Below, piece after piece: positions 1-11,143 of a stretch of DNA of 17,527 nt. The DNA is taken from NCBI GenBank assembly GCA_025201705.1, contig MU617261.1:1-17527 (forward strand), read 5' to 3'. A model generated the notes under the pieces. It did no database searches, was not told the origin of the DNA, and saw only the letters and a program-made list of their open reading frames with translations. The stretch is from Dissophora ornata. Its lineage: Eukaryota > Mortierellomycota > Mortierellomycetes > Mortierellales > Mortierellaceae. Numbering within the stretch: position 1 is the stretch's first letter; every line of letters starts with the position of its first letter. A program made the position numbers and the translations under genes.

Positions 1-16
1 AAAAAAAAAAAAAAAA
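1..16. repeat. Homopolymer A run at window edge
   Basis: Sixteen A on the plus strand, which is a T tract just inside the second intron of the minus-strand heme oxygenase gene. It may be an intronic pyrimidine tract or simply where the assembly breaks. Confidence 0.6.
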
Positions 17-513
17 GGACTAGTACCATGTACGCTTGCGCCGGCTTGGACGGGATGACATGCTGCTTCCAGTCCGATCCGTAAAAGTAGGCAAGGTCAG
101 CTTCGAAGGCTTGAGTCCTCCACAGTTCAGGTGAATACGAGTGCAAGACCCAGGGATGGACTTTTGAACTCTTCAAGTGCTTTTCGCACTCTTCCTCGTA
201 GGTCTTGAAGATGTAGTAGAATCCGAGGAGGATCTGACGATAGATCTAGTTTTTTTTATATTATAGTCATGGTATATAATTAGACACAAGGAAAGGAAAC
301 AGCACCCTCCCGCTGACCGAGGTCAATACCGGGACGTGTGTGGGTGTATACCTGGTAGTCGAGGATAGTGAACAAGCCCAACTGCACAAGTCGGTCCATC
401 TTGCCGTGCAGTCCTTTTGTCTTTTGACGCAGCTCGTCGGTCAAGAGGAGCGGTGTCTTTTGAGCTCCTGCTGCTCCTGTGGATTCTGCTGCTGCTGCGT
501 TGCTCGATGCCAT
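1..513 (-). CDS. HMX1: Heme oxygenase, N-terminal part (cut by window edge)
   Basis: Heme oxygenases open heme to biliverdin, CO and iron using electrons from a P450 reductase, usually at the ER membrane. Exon 1 is 513-352 and exon 2 is 245-27, joined across a GT..AG intron (351-246, phase 0). A further GT at 26-25 follows exon 2 in phase 0, so the next intron runs off the window. The 127 visible residues begin with an Ala-rich leader of about 20 residues, then LLLTDELRQKTKGLHGKMDR, where His36 fits the proximal heme ligand. The segments FYYIFKTYEEECE and FEADLAYFYGSDW match the family helix and its LEQDLAFWYG-like motif. The distal-helix glycines and any C-terminal membrane anchor are outside the window. 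The ATG at 513-511 is the first in frame. The gene is divergent from the 948-3160 gene. The family call is firm; the symbol is by analogy with yeast. Confidence 0.88.
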
Positions 514-947
514 TATTGGGGGAGGGAAGGGGTGTTGATGAAATGAGACGAAATGAGATGCACCCGTTTTTTATGGGAATGAGTTCTTTTGTCCGGTGGA
601 AATACGTTTACACGACGTTGACTTGTGAGACCCGTGGTCCCAACCCCGACCCATGCAAAAAAAAACTCTCTCGATCGGGACTTCTGTTCTCCCCCCTCCC
701 CTCATTAATTGAATGGGCAAAGCTGCACACGCGTCCTGCCGCGTAACGCAACAAAGCCCTGTCCTCCCCCCTGAGGTGTATATTTTTTTCCTTCTTGGCT
801 CTTCATTTCATTCACCCATCCTCTTGTTTTCCATCTCGTCTGCAAACCCTCATCACCCTTCAACAACAACAGCAACAACAACAACAACAACAACAACAAT
901 AACAACAACCCAAAAAGAAACCACCCCCTTTCAGAAACAAACTCGCT
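514..947. promoter_or_regulatory. Shared divergent upstream region
   Basis: 434 bp between the heme oxygenase start (minus) and the PPPDE gene start (plus). No gene is supported here. It holds pyrimidine-rich stretches (about 680-705 and 755-800), a weak TATA-like GTATATTTTTTT near 777-788, and a CAA-repeat leader next to the plus-strand ATG. The head-to-head layout implies that both promoters lie here. I see no binding site that I would name. Confidence 0.5.
861..909 (+). repeat. CAA/CAG trinucleotide repeat in 5' leader
   Basis: About 16 CAA-type triplets, with one CAG and one TAA-type interruption, end about 40 bases before the ATG at 948. CAA repeats are unstructured, so if transcribed they give an open 5' leader. 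This is likely a length-variable microsatellite. Confidence 0.8.
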
Positions 948-3160
948 ATGGCAGAAAAAGTCACCCTTTTCGTCTACGACTTGTCTCAGGGCATGGCGCG
1001 GACCATGTCCCTCGGCTTGGTCGGTCGTCATATCGGTAATCTGTCGCTCGCGATCTCTCTTTCTCTCTCTCTCCCTCTCTCTCCCTCTCACTCTCGTTAT
1101 TACCAATGACACTTGGAAACGCACACCACTAACGAGAATATTCTCTTTGGCCCAAAATAGACGCTATCTACCACACATCCGTGGTCGTTTTCGGACGGGA
1201 ATTCTACTATGGACAAGGCATCATGAGCGCCATTCCAGGAACAACGATGCACGGACAACCAATGGAGAGGATCGACATGGGCGAGACCGAAATCCCTCAG
1301 GAAGTCTTTATGGAGCTCATGGACAACTTGCGTGAGACCTATACTGCCGACGCATACCATCTCTTGGGTAAGGCGGCGTTACTTCAATGACTAGAAAAAT
1401 CAATATCATCACCGACTTTGACATTTCATGACGCAACTACTCATCGCATTATTATTACTATTATTATTATTATTGTTATTATTACTTTTGCATAGACAAC
1501 AATTGCAACAACTTTTCAAATGACGTGTGCCAATTCTTGGTAGGAAAACCAATCCCCAGCCATATCACATCTTTGCCAGCAGATTTCCTCAACACACCCT
1601 TTGGACAATCCATGCGACCCATGATCGAGGGTATGTTCGGTCCCAGTCGCCATACTCCAAGCCCACGCCCCATCGGATCTTCACCAGCACCAGGGGCGGT
1701 CTCGGGTGTGGGGGCGGCAGCAGTATTGGGAGCAGCAACAGCGGGTGCAGGGACTGTACCGTTCATGACAGATCTTGGACAGTTGCAGAACACGATTCGG
1801 AACAACACTGCGACGGTGGTCTATTTCACATCAGCGACCTGTCCACCTTGCAGAGTCATTGCACCCATCTTTGACGAAATGGTCTTGTCAAAGGGTAAAC
1901 AGATTGTGGGCGTCAAGGTTGATATTGGGATGGCTCAGACGATTGGAAGAGCATATGAGATTCGGTCGACACCAACGTTCATGTTCTTCTTGCGTGGGGA
2001 AAAGTTCTCGCAGTTCTCGGGAGCTGATCAGGCGGAGCTCAGGAGTAGCATTGACTTATTAATCTACAGCGCACATCCAGGTACAAAAAAAAAATTACAC
2101 CTGTTAAAAAGATGGCCAAATGTCGTTGGTCATTTTCTGTAGAGATATTCTAACCCTCGGGTTTATCTTTTTCTTGTTTTGTTTTAAAGCCCATCCACAT
2201 GCGCTTTTGTCTCTTCCAAATTACCAGAAACTTTCAGGAACTCCCATCTTGTTCTCTTCGCTCGAATCTGTAGACGCTCTGTTTACAAAGCTAAAGACCC
2301 TCCTGCCTACAGAGAATGGCTTGTCTGAAACAGAGATGAAGCAGTTGGACAAGATCCACAACTGGCTCAAGAAACGTGATGCTGCAAAGACAAACAAGAC
2401 TGCAGAGCCAACCTTGGGTGAATTGGGTGCCACCTGGAAACCTCTTCTTGGCAAAATCATTGGTCTACTACCATACGACAACCAATTCCCTTTGATCGAT
2501 ATCATCCGTATGCTCATCCTCCACAATCGCATCGCAGAAGTCTACGCCAAGGATGGAAACATGACCCTCGTCCATCTATTCAACGCCGTGGCTGCCAAGG
2601 ATAATGAGAGTTCAAAAGCTGTAGCGTTGATGACACTTCGTGTCGCCTGTAACGCTTTCAGTAGCCCTTTGCTCGGTACCTACGTCCTCTCCTCTGCAGC
2701 ACGTGAATCCACTAAACAACTCCTCGTCACAACTTTGCTCTCCACAGTGACTCAGCAACGCCAGACAGCCGCCTCATTGGCGTTCGATATCGGTGTCAAG
2801 ATTGCAGAGTCCAGAAGTAAGGCCACAGATACTGTCACACCCTCACTCTCTGGTGGACCACTCGATGATTTGGAGGAAGATTGGAACGTGGAGTGCTTGA
2901 GCGCTATTGTCAAAGCGATCGAGAAGGAGGATTCGGAGGAAACTATTTATCGTCTAGTTGCGTCTGTTGCCAACTTCATTTACAAGGAGGAGAGCTATTC
3001 TGGAGCAGCACTGGTGAATGTCTTGGGTCTGCCCGAAATTATAGACAACAAGATCCAAATCCAGGTCATCAAGAGCGCAAATGTAACCGGACTGTGCAGA
3101 GAAGTCCAGGAGATGGTCCGGACAGCTGTTGCAGAGCAGGCAAAAAATGATGAGGCATAA
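948..3160 (+). CDS. PPPDE (DeSI-like) peptidase + thioredoxin + PUL domain protein
   Basis: Exons 948-1035, 1161-1367, 1496-2080 and 2190-3160; all three introns are GT..AG and phase 1; product 616 residues. Residues 1 to about 140 are a PPPDE/DUF862 cysteine peptidase, the fold of DeSI deSUMOylating isopeptidases. His34 (DAIYHTSVVVFG) and Cys102 (DNNCNNFSNDVC) fit the catalytic pair. A Gly/Ala/Pro-rich linker (about 150-185) leads to a thioredoxin domain with CPPC at 214-217 and the cis-proline in RSTPTF at 258. The rest (about 300-616) is a helical PUL domain, the module that binds Cdc48/p97 in PLAA/Ufd3. The family suggests a cytosolic or nuclear isopeptidase with redox activity tied to Cdc48, but the substrate is unknown. 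The ATG at 948 is chosen because MAEKVTLFVYDLSQGMA is the usual family start. Confidence 0.92.
1046..1100 (+). repeat. CT-rich microsatellite in intron 1 of the PPPDE gene
   Basis: Repeated CTCTCT/CCCTCT units between the donor at 1036 and the acceptor ending at 1160. On the plus strand this is intronic pyrimidine sequence. Confidence 0.7.
1449..1485 (+). repeat. ATT trinucleotide repeat in intron 2 of the PPPDE gene
   Basis: About 11 ATT triplets with small interruptions, just before the acceptor CATAG (1491-1495). A simple intronic microsatellite. Confidence 0.75.
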
Positions 3161-3292
3161 GACGGCATGAACACAATTATACGTTTTATTGATAATATAA
3201 ATTAAAGCTTGCCTGGATGGGATGGGAAGCGAAGCATTAGAAAGTGTATAGGGGTATATCCAAAGAGTATCAGGGTGGTGATGGTGGAGAAA
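3161..3292. terminator. Overlapping convergent 3' ends with poly(A) signals on both strands
   Basis: Only 132 bp separate the stops of the PPPDE gene and the phospholipase D. ATTAAA at 3201-3206 lies about 40 bases after the plus-strand stop. AATAAA on the minus strand (3190-3185) lies about 105 bases after the minus-strand stop. The AT-rich patch 3180-3206 probably serves both mRNAs, so the two transcripts should overlap. Confidence 0.6.
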
Positions 3293-6200
3293 TTATGTGT
3301 AAAGGTCGATCGGGTGGTTGTAGTCCTTGGGATAGCAGAAATTGTAGGACTCGATCTCGTTGCGCAAAAAGTCGAGTGGCCACTCCACAAGATGACCCTG
3401 TACCTTGCTCAGATCACTCTCTATCGCAAAGAGACCCTCGCTCGAGTTTACCAGCACACTAGCCGTTCGCTTGATAGCCTCCCGACGTCGATGACTTGGA
3501 GGCGGGCTCAATGGCTCGCCTTCATTCTCCACCTTTTCTTCATCGTGCTTAGCCTTCTCCTTGTTGTGCTCGTTCTCATGCGAGGGGTCCTGGTGAATGA
3601 TCCTCTCATCTTTGTCCCAATCCTGTACGGGGTCCTCATCTAAATCAGAGTCAACCTCGTCTACAGTTTCATCATCCTCTTCATCACTGCTATCGTCTCC
3701 TCCAGATTTAAAGTGTTCGCCCATCGTCGCTCCCAAGATTTTATCCATAGCCTTGTCCTTGAGCGTACGCTCCTCCTCCTTCATACGAGGATCGTCCACA
3801 TTCGACTGTGCGTTAAAGACCATGTAGTCCGACCAGGACTTGACCGTGTTGTCGGGGATACACTTGAACATATCTCGGAAGATGAGCGTGTTAGACTCTG
3901 CATAATGCTTCCAAACGTCTTCGATGAATGCTGGATGGATAGGGTCCACGAAATCCAGTTCTGTGAACGGTGACTCGCGTTGACCGACCGTTCTCGCAAC
4001 ACCCGTATGGTGGTCGTGACCTGCAGGCAGACCCAGATGCTCCATCATCAGATTCATTCTTAGCGTGTGTGCAAAACGCCCGACTTTGAAAGGGATGCCA
4101 TTCATGGTTGAGTCGATATAGTCCTGATCTCTAATCACAGCCGCAATCTCCGAGTCGCGGTTGCCAAGCATCGATCGCTCGTTGATGTTGGCTAATCGAA
4201 AAGGCAATACATGGTAGCGCAACAAAAGACGACGCACAATTAACAAGACGCACTACAAGCAACTGATACACATCTTTAAACACTGTAAAAGTCACAACTG
4301 TACCTGAACCAATGATGACAATACGATCATCGACAACCATCATCTTGGCGTGAATGTAGACCTGCTCCGTAACGAACTTCTCGCCAAACTTGGCCCAGTT
4401 TCGGAGACCATAAAAGGAGATGTATTTATGGGGCTTGGAGACGCCTGCAGTCGCTAAGCGGCCATAGATCGAGTTCTTTCCATGGCAGATGGTCTCGTAG
4501 ATGCTTAACATGACCATGCGCACCGACGTTGCCGCAGGAGTATTAATGCCTCCTTCGAAACCCGGGACCAAGGGCAAAACAACAATGACCCTAATTGTGT
4601 GAAAGGAAGTAGAGAGCAATTTTCAAATGAGCATTCATGGTCCGCCCTGCTCTGAAGCGCAGTTTACTATATTAAGATGCATCCTAACCTGAATTTTTCG
4701 CCTGCTCTGTGCGCCTTGATGATTCTGTCAGTCAGAGCTCGGCCGATGCCGTTGTGGACGATGGTCTTGTTGACATTCGTTGAGCTGATAAAGAATTGGT
4801 TCTCTGTTTCGCGGCAAAGAGAAGATTAAGAAGCGTTAACAAATGAACTGGGTAGAGTTCATGAAGAACCAAAAACATTTGATACTACATCAGGCGACCT
4901 ACCGATATAAATAAAATGCTCTGCACGCTCAATGGCTGCAATGTATGCAGTCAAAATACTGCATTCCGGCTCCTTGACACCAATCGACCAGGACGAGACG
5001 GACCGCAAAATCTGAAGCTCGCATGTGCCCTTAAGTCCCATCTCATCAAGTTTGGACAAGTGGATGTCAGGCTTGGGCAGCAAAATCGGCATCGGGTTCT
5101 GTTTGGGCTTTATCCTGCACAAAAAGTTCCAGCGTTGGATAAAGTGACGGGCGACATCTCTCGATGGCTGACCAAGGATTTGGAGACCGACATCGTGCCA
5201 CGGCATTCTGGGACTTTCGGAGCGATCCATCTGATCCACATCTGGCTTGGATAGGTCGCAGAAGTCCTTGATTCGAGGGTTGGAGTAGTCCTGTCCTGGC
5301 CAGCGGGGTCCAAGATCGCCTTCGCCTATATCGACCAACGTGTGTTCTGCAGTATCCCAGCGTCCAAAACACAGATCCAGTCCTCCGATGAAGGCAATCA
5401 CGTTGTCGATAACAATCAACTTCTCGTGATGCGCCCACCATGCCGTCTTCAGATTCGGTCCGTGACGCTGTACCCAGATATTTTCGGGACAAAGCTTGCG
5501 AAGCAGCTTCTTGGCTCTGAGCGATGCCAAATGCATGGCGGCTTCTACCTCACTATACATGACGATGTAGATCTTGACGCCCTCCTTCGCCTTGCGTTCT
5601 AAAATATCCTTCAAGGACCAGTCCACATCATCTCGTTGATGACGACGGAGCAAAATCTCGGGAGACAGCATCCAATCCAGAATATAAATGGTTTCTTTGG
5701 CCATTTGCATCGCTTTGCTGACGTTCCAGAAGTAATCGCGACCATCCACGAGCCATTGCGCACTCACGTTCATCCTCACAGGCGCAAAGCTATTGAACCG
5801 CTTGGGCTCCTTCCAGAGAGATGGCATCTTTCGAATACTTTCGATAAACTGGCGTCTACGGTGATCAGATTTGGCGATTACATGGAATTTGAGCTCGGAA
5901 TTGACGATATCGAACGAATGCGGAGCGTGAAGTTTGCGGGGAGACTTATTGGCTCTGAAAGACGAATCGAGTAAAATGACGTCCTGGATCTCGGTCTTGA
6001 ATTGATCAGGGCCAAATAAGTCAGATCTTTGTTTTGCATTGCATTCCGAGTACATGTAAAGCAACTGGAGCAACACTTACGTTCTTGTGGCTGGCTGCGA
6101 CAATGATGAACGAGTCGCGCACAACGAAATACTTGGAGACTGGCTTGCGGTAGACCTTCTTAACCGCATTCGCCAATGGGCCTTCGTCCATCAGGCTATT

Positions 6201-7907
6201 CTGCTTCACCACGGTGAGATATCCTTCCTTCCCTTGGTAGCCTCCATCAGGAACATGCGCCAGGGTCAGGGCAGAAAGCTCCAAGAACTTGCACATGCGC
6301 TCGGCATCTGGAAGATACATGGCATAGCGGATCATGTCCTGGAGGAACGTCTGCAGCTCCCTGGACAACGTTGGCGCTAGCTTCGGATCAAAGGCATGGT
6401 CATTGTCAATAGGTGCATCGCTGTTACTACCACCATCGACTGGGTGGTCGTCGGTATGGTTCGCACCCTCCCCGGTCAAGGTCGCTGCTCTGCTCAGTCC
6501 GAAGCGAGAGCGGAGTGACACTGGAGGCTTTGGGAACTTGAGGGATTTGGAGAGGAGGGGCGGGTCTGGGATTGAGGTGCGATAGGACTCATAGAGCCGC
6601 ACAAATTCGTCCAGACTGCGCTCGATCAACCAGCTAGGCAGGTAGTCGCCGTACTGGACCTTGATAATCAGGAAACGCTTCTGCTCCCTAGCTGCCTTCT
6701 CCTCCCGGTCCTTGGCGGAGAGATCGTTCTTGGGGGCCTTCTCGCCCTTCTTGGCGTCTTTGTTTCTGATCTTTGTATCTTTGGACGTATAGGTGTATGG
6801 CAGAACGACAACCTAATGAGCGCATCACGTCAGCAAAATTACAAACAAAAAAAAGGCAATGTTAGAGCTGCAGCTGCGTTATTTCTTGGCTGCGCCTACG
6901 GCGACCTCGTTTGAGTCTGTGATATCTATTTAACCCGCACAGGAATAAAACACAACACTGGCCCGACCGAAAGCAAGCTGAGCGAGCAATCTGTTTCCAG
7001 CAAGGTCTGGCCAAGGCAAGAGACCGGCCCATTGACGTTGACCAGACGGGTCAAGCAAAGCGGGCGGGACAAAGAAACCAGGAATGCAAATTGGCGAAGA
7101 ATATGCGGGGAAAAGAGAGCCCTGTGGATGATTGGATGGCGCAAATAGGCTGTACAACTTTGAATCCCAAGTGATCCTCCGCATTAAGAAAAGAGTCGTA
7201 GCAGTTACCTTGACAAGGGCGAGAATGACATTCATATTCCAGTTCTCGTTGCTCTTGCCGCCCAATGCGCTCCCTTTGTCCTCGACCATGAACGAGAGAC
7301 CCATGAACACTGCTGAGGGCTGGAAGATCAACGGCTTGATGTTGTTGTAAATCTGATAGTCCTCGGCCTCCACCCCAGTGTGGTTTATGCCTTCCTTCTT
7401 GTCCTTCTTGCGCTTGAAGAGTTTACTGAAGACGGACTTGAGCTGCAACATGCGCCTATCTTCCTCGCTCAAGGGGGTGTCAGTCGTGCTCGTAAGGTCA
7501 GTCGAGGTCTGAGCCGCACCAGCAGGATGGCGGGTATCGAGACTCTTTCGATAGGCCCCCAGAAGCTTCCTCCCAGCTCCTTTGAAGTCAAAGTCGAAGG
7601 GGTTATCCGAGGATGAATGGTTCTCCTCGTCTTCAGGATGTTGGTGGTGGAAGAGATGGTGGTGGTGATGGTCCTCTTGTGGTGCGAGTGTGGCGGTGCT
7701 CAATGGCTGGTGGTCCGAGGGGGGCAGGGTCTTCTTTCGTAGACCCTTAAACTTTGCTACGGCACTGAGAACGGTCGGGCTCGGCACAACTGTCTCAAGA
7801 GCAGGTGCATCAGCCTTGAAGTCGACATCTGAGGTGTCGGCCCCAGGTGTCTTGGTGGCAACACCCACAGGTCTCGTTTCATCCAATGAAGAGACCTCGA
7901 GAGTCAT
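3293..7907 (-). CDS. PLD1: Phospholipase D, PX-PH type (PLD1/Spo14 family)
   Basis: Hydrolyses phosphatidylcholine to phosphatidic acid and choline at membranes (family knowledge). Exons on the minus strand: 7907-7209, 6812-6081, 5995-4903, 4803-4689, 4590-4304 and 4191-3293, all GT..AG; product 1274 residues. The N-terminus is disordered, with a His-rich run at about 80-90 and a basic patch KLFKRKKDKK. A PX-like region (about 190-415, split by a low-complexity insert) contains LPSWLIERSLDEFVRLYESY. A PH region (about 425-540) spans the exon 2/3 join. HKD motif 1 is HEKLIVID (His667-Asp674) and HKD motif 2 is HAKMMVVD (His960-Asp967), followed by IGSANINERSMLGNRDSE. Both catalytic motifs are intact. 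An acidic insert (about 1141-1202) precedes the family-type C-terminal segment. The 6080-5996 intron acceptor is the least certain; intron 1 is long (396 bp). Confidence 0.93.
6813..7208 (-). other. Long first intron of the phospholipase D gene
   Basis: 396 bp, three to four times longer than the other introns here. The donor GTAACT follows Lys233 and the acceptor CATTAG precedes VVVLPYTYTSKD. The exon 1 frame remains open for about 92 more codons into the intron before a stop at 6930, so retention would give a 325-residue product ending before the PX core. No repeat or RNA gene is seen inside. Confidence 0.7.
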
Positions 7908-8528
7908 TGCTGAGGGGAATAGACTATCGGACTAGGTTAGTGGTGAGTAGGGTAGAGAGAGCGGAATAAGCTGGGGGTAGGTGTCGATGGCAAGGAGGGT
8001 GCCAAGGACAATGGGAGCACAGAGAGTGGATGGAGAGGAGCAAGGATGGACTGGCGGAGAAAAGAGATGGTGGAATGGGAGTTAGGAACAGCATGTGCCA
8101 GGTCTACGGTATCTGGGTCACGTGGAAATATATCGTGCAAACTCAACAGCCCCGTTTAATGATCGATCCCTTACATGGATAGACAGGACCCATTGGACAG
8201 CGGAATGGCTTCGTCGGACATGGGCCCATGCGCCATTTTTTGAGAACTGTGCGATGTGCAGGACGGAGGGCAAGGATGTTCTACGCAAGGCTAAACCCGT
8301 CTGCGTTTCTTCCGTCGCGTCGACATCAGGTCTAAGGTGAGACCTTGTCAATCGCCGTCCTGCCACCGCAGGAAATCAAGACAAGCGACTCTGGTATAAA
8401 AACGGGCTTCTCCCGCCACTGCATCCTCCCTTCTCGTCAAGCACTCTCCCACTATACAACCACGTACAAGTCGCACGCAATCACATACAATCACATCCTC
8501 ACATCGCCGCTTCAACTTCAACTACCAC
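7908..8528. promoter_or_regulatory. Divergent upstream region of PLD and the 8529 gene
   Basis: 621 bp between two divergent starts. On the minus strand, CACTAAC about 28 bases before CCCCTCAG, directly ahead of the phospholipase D ATG, looks like a branch site plus acceptor. A 5' UTR intron is therefore possible, but I could not place its donor. On the plus side there is a TATA box (separate entry). ORFs on both strands around 8095-8366 overlap each other and look random. Confidence 0.5.
8395..8402 (+). promoter_or_regulatory. TATA box of the 8529 gene
   Basis: TATAAAAA lies 127-134 bases before the ATG at 8529. A pyrimidine-rich stretch (about 8408-8450) sits where a transcription start would be expected, and an A/C-rich leader follows to the ATG. 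Confidence 0.65.
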
Positions 8529-11143
8529 ATGGAGCAATCCGAGCAGCAGATCGGGAGCACGGGCGTTGAACTTAACCCTAAACAACAGCCTGAGCGACAT
8601 GATACCACTATCGCCCACAACAGTGGTTTCATTTCCATGCAACCCTCCTATCAATCCAACACCTCCAACATCACTCCTTTCACAACTACTCCCTCTACCA
8701 CCACCTCGTCCTCCTCCCTTCAACCACCCCTCAAAGACGACCTTGTACAAAAGATGAGCACTCTCAGGGTCGAAGATCAGCACAGTCTCGCCACTACAGC
8801 TGCTCCTCCCAAACCCCCTTCTCTCTCTCGGCGGGCCTCCTTGATTCTCGCCACAGCTGCATCTAATGCAGTGGAAGCCGCCTCAAACGTGGTGACCACA
8901 GCCAGACGCTTGGTCCTCAATGATGAGGGCGATGAAGACCTCGAAGACACATCGGTCGTCGAAGAAAAGCAGCACCATCATGGCCTCTCGTTTTCTCAGC
9001 GTCACTTATCGGTAAAACAGAATAAGAAGCCACTTGAAGACGAATGCACAAGCGCAGCAGCAGCGACAGCCTCAGGGAATGCAATCACTCCTGATGTTGC
9101 TATTCCCTCAGCTTATGCTGTAGCTCCAGCGATAGTACCAGCGCCAGAGCCCGTGCCAGTACTACTGCCAAAGACAGTGCCTGCGCCTGCTCCAGTTCCA
9201 GCACCTGCTTCTACTCTTCCCCCCACCACGTTTCCTACCACCACCAGCGATTTTTTCGATGCAGATGTAGGTTCGGGAATCTATGCTGAATCGAGCACCA
9301 TCGATAACGCCATCACGCCCGCTGCAGTTTCAGATGCTGAGGCGTTCTCACTTCCAGGCATGAAGGGACCTGAAAACAAGGCGCTCACTGCGGTCCAGTA
9401 CCCCGACGGCAACAGGAGCCTGACAGGAAAGGCAAGCCCTACCTCCGCAGAGAGTGCTGATGACGGCGGTAACATGCAAGATAACCCCACGGCTTTGAGT
9501 GGTGCAGACAACACACATGTGGCAGTTGGAGGAACCGCAGCACCCACAACCGCCATGGATGATCTCCCGATGCCAGAGCACCAACCGAGCTCTATCCGCT
9601 CGATGCCGATCCTTGGCATTGACCGCAGAACATCGAATGATGTAAAAGTGAGTCCTTTTTTTTCGGGTGAACCAAGAGAGACAATACATGCATTTTTTTC
9701 CCCGATCTAACTTGGCAGATATTTTTGTTTGATTTGTTTATGCACTCGATGTTTTAGACGACTGGAACCACGGATGACGCCAAAGCACACTCCCTATTGG
9801 AAGAGCCGTTCACCCCCGCCGGGAACGGGAATAATATCAGCGGCACAGGCATCAACAACAATACCACCACCAATACGGTGGGGCCACCCAAAACCATCAA
9901 CACCATGTACGTCGCCCATCGTGGCTCCAACAGCTCTCGCTCTCAGGCCATGAACGTCGATCGACCTTCTGTCTCCAGCATCATGGGCTCTTCGACCACG
10001 CGCTCAGGAATGGGCGTCGATGCTCCGCATCTTGTAGGTGGCCCAGAGGATCTGCATAAAGCCCGTGGTGGCGGACTCAATGTTGACGGCAAACTCGCCA
10101 AGGCGCATCCCCACGACGACGGCCATGATATCCATGTCCCCCAAGGAGACCCCACCGTGGAAAATCGTGAAGATGATGTTGAATGGGCTCCCATCCAGAC
10201 CTCGCGGGGTCCCAGTCAGGTTCTCCGTGGAAACATTCACCACAAAACCCAAAACACCTTACCAGACGCCAGAGCTGCGATTAGCAGGAACCCCTATGAG
10301 GCCTACATGAGTCACCATCGACACCCGACTTCCTCGGGTATGGGCGTCGACGAGCCTCTTATCCCAACTATCAACCATGCTGGATCTGGCTCTGCGGACA
10401 ATACCAACCTTAATCGCCCCGCGGGCACTTACAACTCTGCGTTCAACGTTGATAAAGCCGGATCGCCCGGTAACTCGCGAACGGGTATGGGTGTGGACAA
10501 AGCTGCCACAACAGTTAATCATATGGTATCTGCTGACGACCATCGAATCAGGTATAAGGAAAAGACGTGGGACGACACAGCATCTTCACATACCTCAGGT
10601 TCCAGGGCCCGTGCTGATGGCGATCACGGGAGTATCATAAACAAAGTGAAGAACGCCTTCCGGCCAGGCTCTACAGCAACTTCTGAAAGCACCAACATTG
10701 AGACGACAAGAGTTGAGACTGCTGCAGCTGCGAGTACAACAGGTCTTGGCATTGCTGCCGCCAACAACAATGACCCAACTATGGCTCCTGGCCCCACAAC
10801 CACAACCGCCGCGACCCCCGTTGCCTTCGAGGCTCCGATCAATACTGACAGAACGTTCCCCACAACATCGTCGTCTGTAGTCCCTTCAATTACCATTCCA
10901 GCTGGATACGATGGCCCAATCCCTGAAGTTGCGCCAGGTGAAAAGCTTGCCTGGGTCAAGAGAATTGTCAAGACCGACATCTACGAAGATGAGGGCAACT
11001 ACGAAGGTGGGGGCAATGGTGATGGCTTTGCTCCTGTTGAAGTACAGCAAAACGAACCACGCAAGAAGGGCCATTTCTCATTCTTTGATCGCCTGCGAAA
11101 TCGCCACCACTCGTCTGTCGACAAGGGAAAGCGTCGCACATAG
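8529..11143 (+). CDS. Orphan low-complexity protein with GMGVD-type repeats
   Basis: Exons 8529-9647 and 9758-11143; intron 9648-9757 (GTGAGT...TTTTAG, phase 0); product 834 residues. I do not recognise a domain. The first 373 residues are rich in Ser, Thr, Pro and Ala, with an Ala/Pro/Val run around residues 200-230 and a His patch near 150. The second half carries six short motifs ending in V-D: AMNVD (437), SGMGVD (456), GLNVD (479), SGMGVD (566), AFNVD (602), TGMGVD (615). The C-terminus is better ordered: YDGPIPEVAPGEKLAWVKRI (about 757-776), an acidic/Gly stretch, then a basic tail with HFSFFDRLRNRHH and KGKRR. There is no signal peptide or membrane segment, so it is probably cytosolic or nuclear and largely disordered. 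Start: first ATG after the TATA box. Confidence 0.82.

Noticed and set aside
705..1124. 139-codon minus-strand ORF upstream of and over PPPDE exon 1
   Set aside because: It is made of CAA/CT microsatellites read backwards (Leu, Arg-Glu runs) and overlaps a well-supported exon.
6065..6080. 16-bp intron in phospholipase D that would keep the exon 3 frame from 6064
   Set aside because: Too short to be spliced. The 85-bp intron 6080-5996 has a CTGAC branch-like site, keeps phase 0 and gives a PH-domain sequence that fits the family better.
8095..8366. Overlapping ORFs on both strands between PLD and the 8529 gene
   Set aside because: Mirror-image frames with no family resemblance, located in a divergent promoter region.
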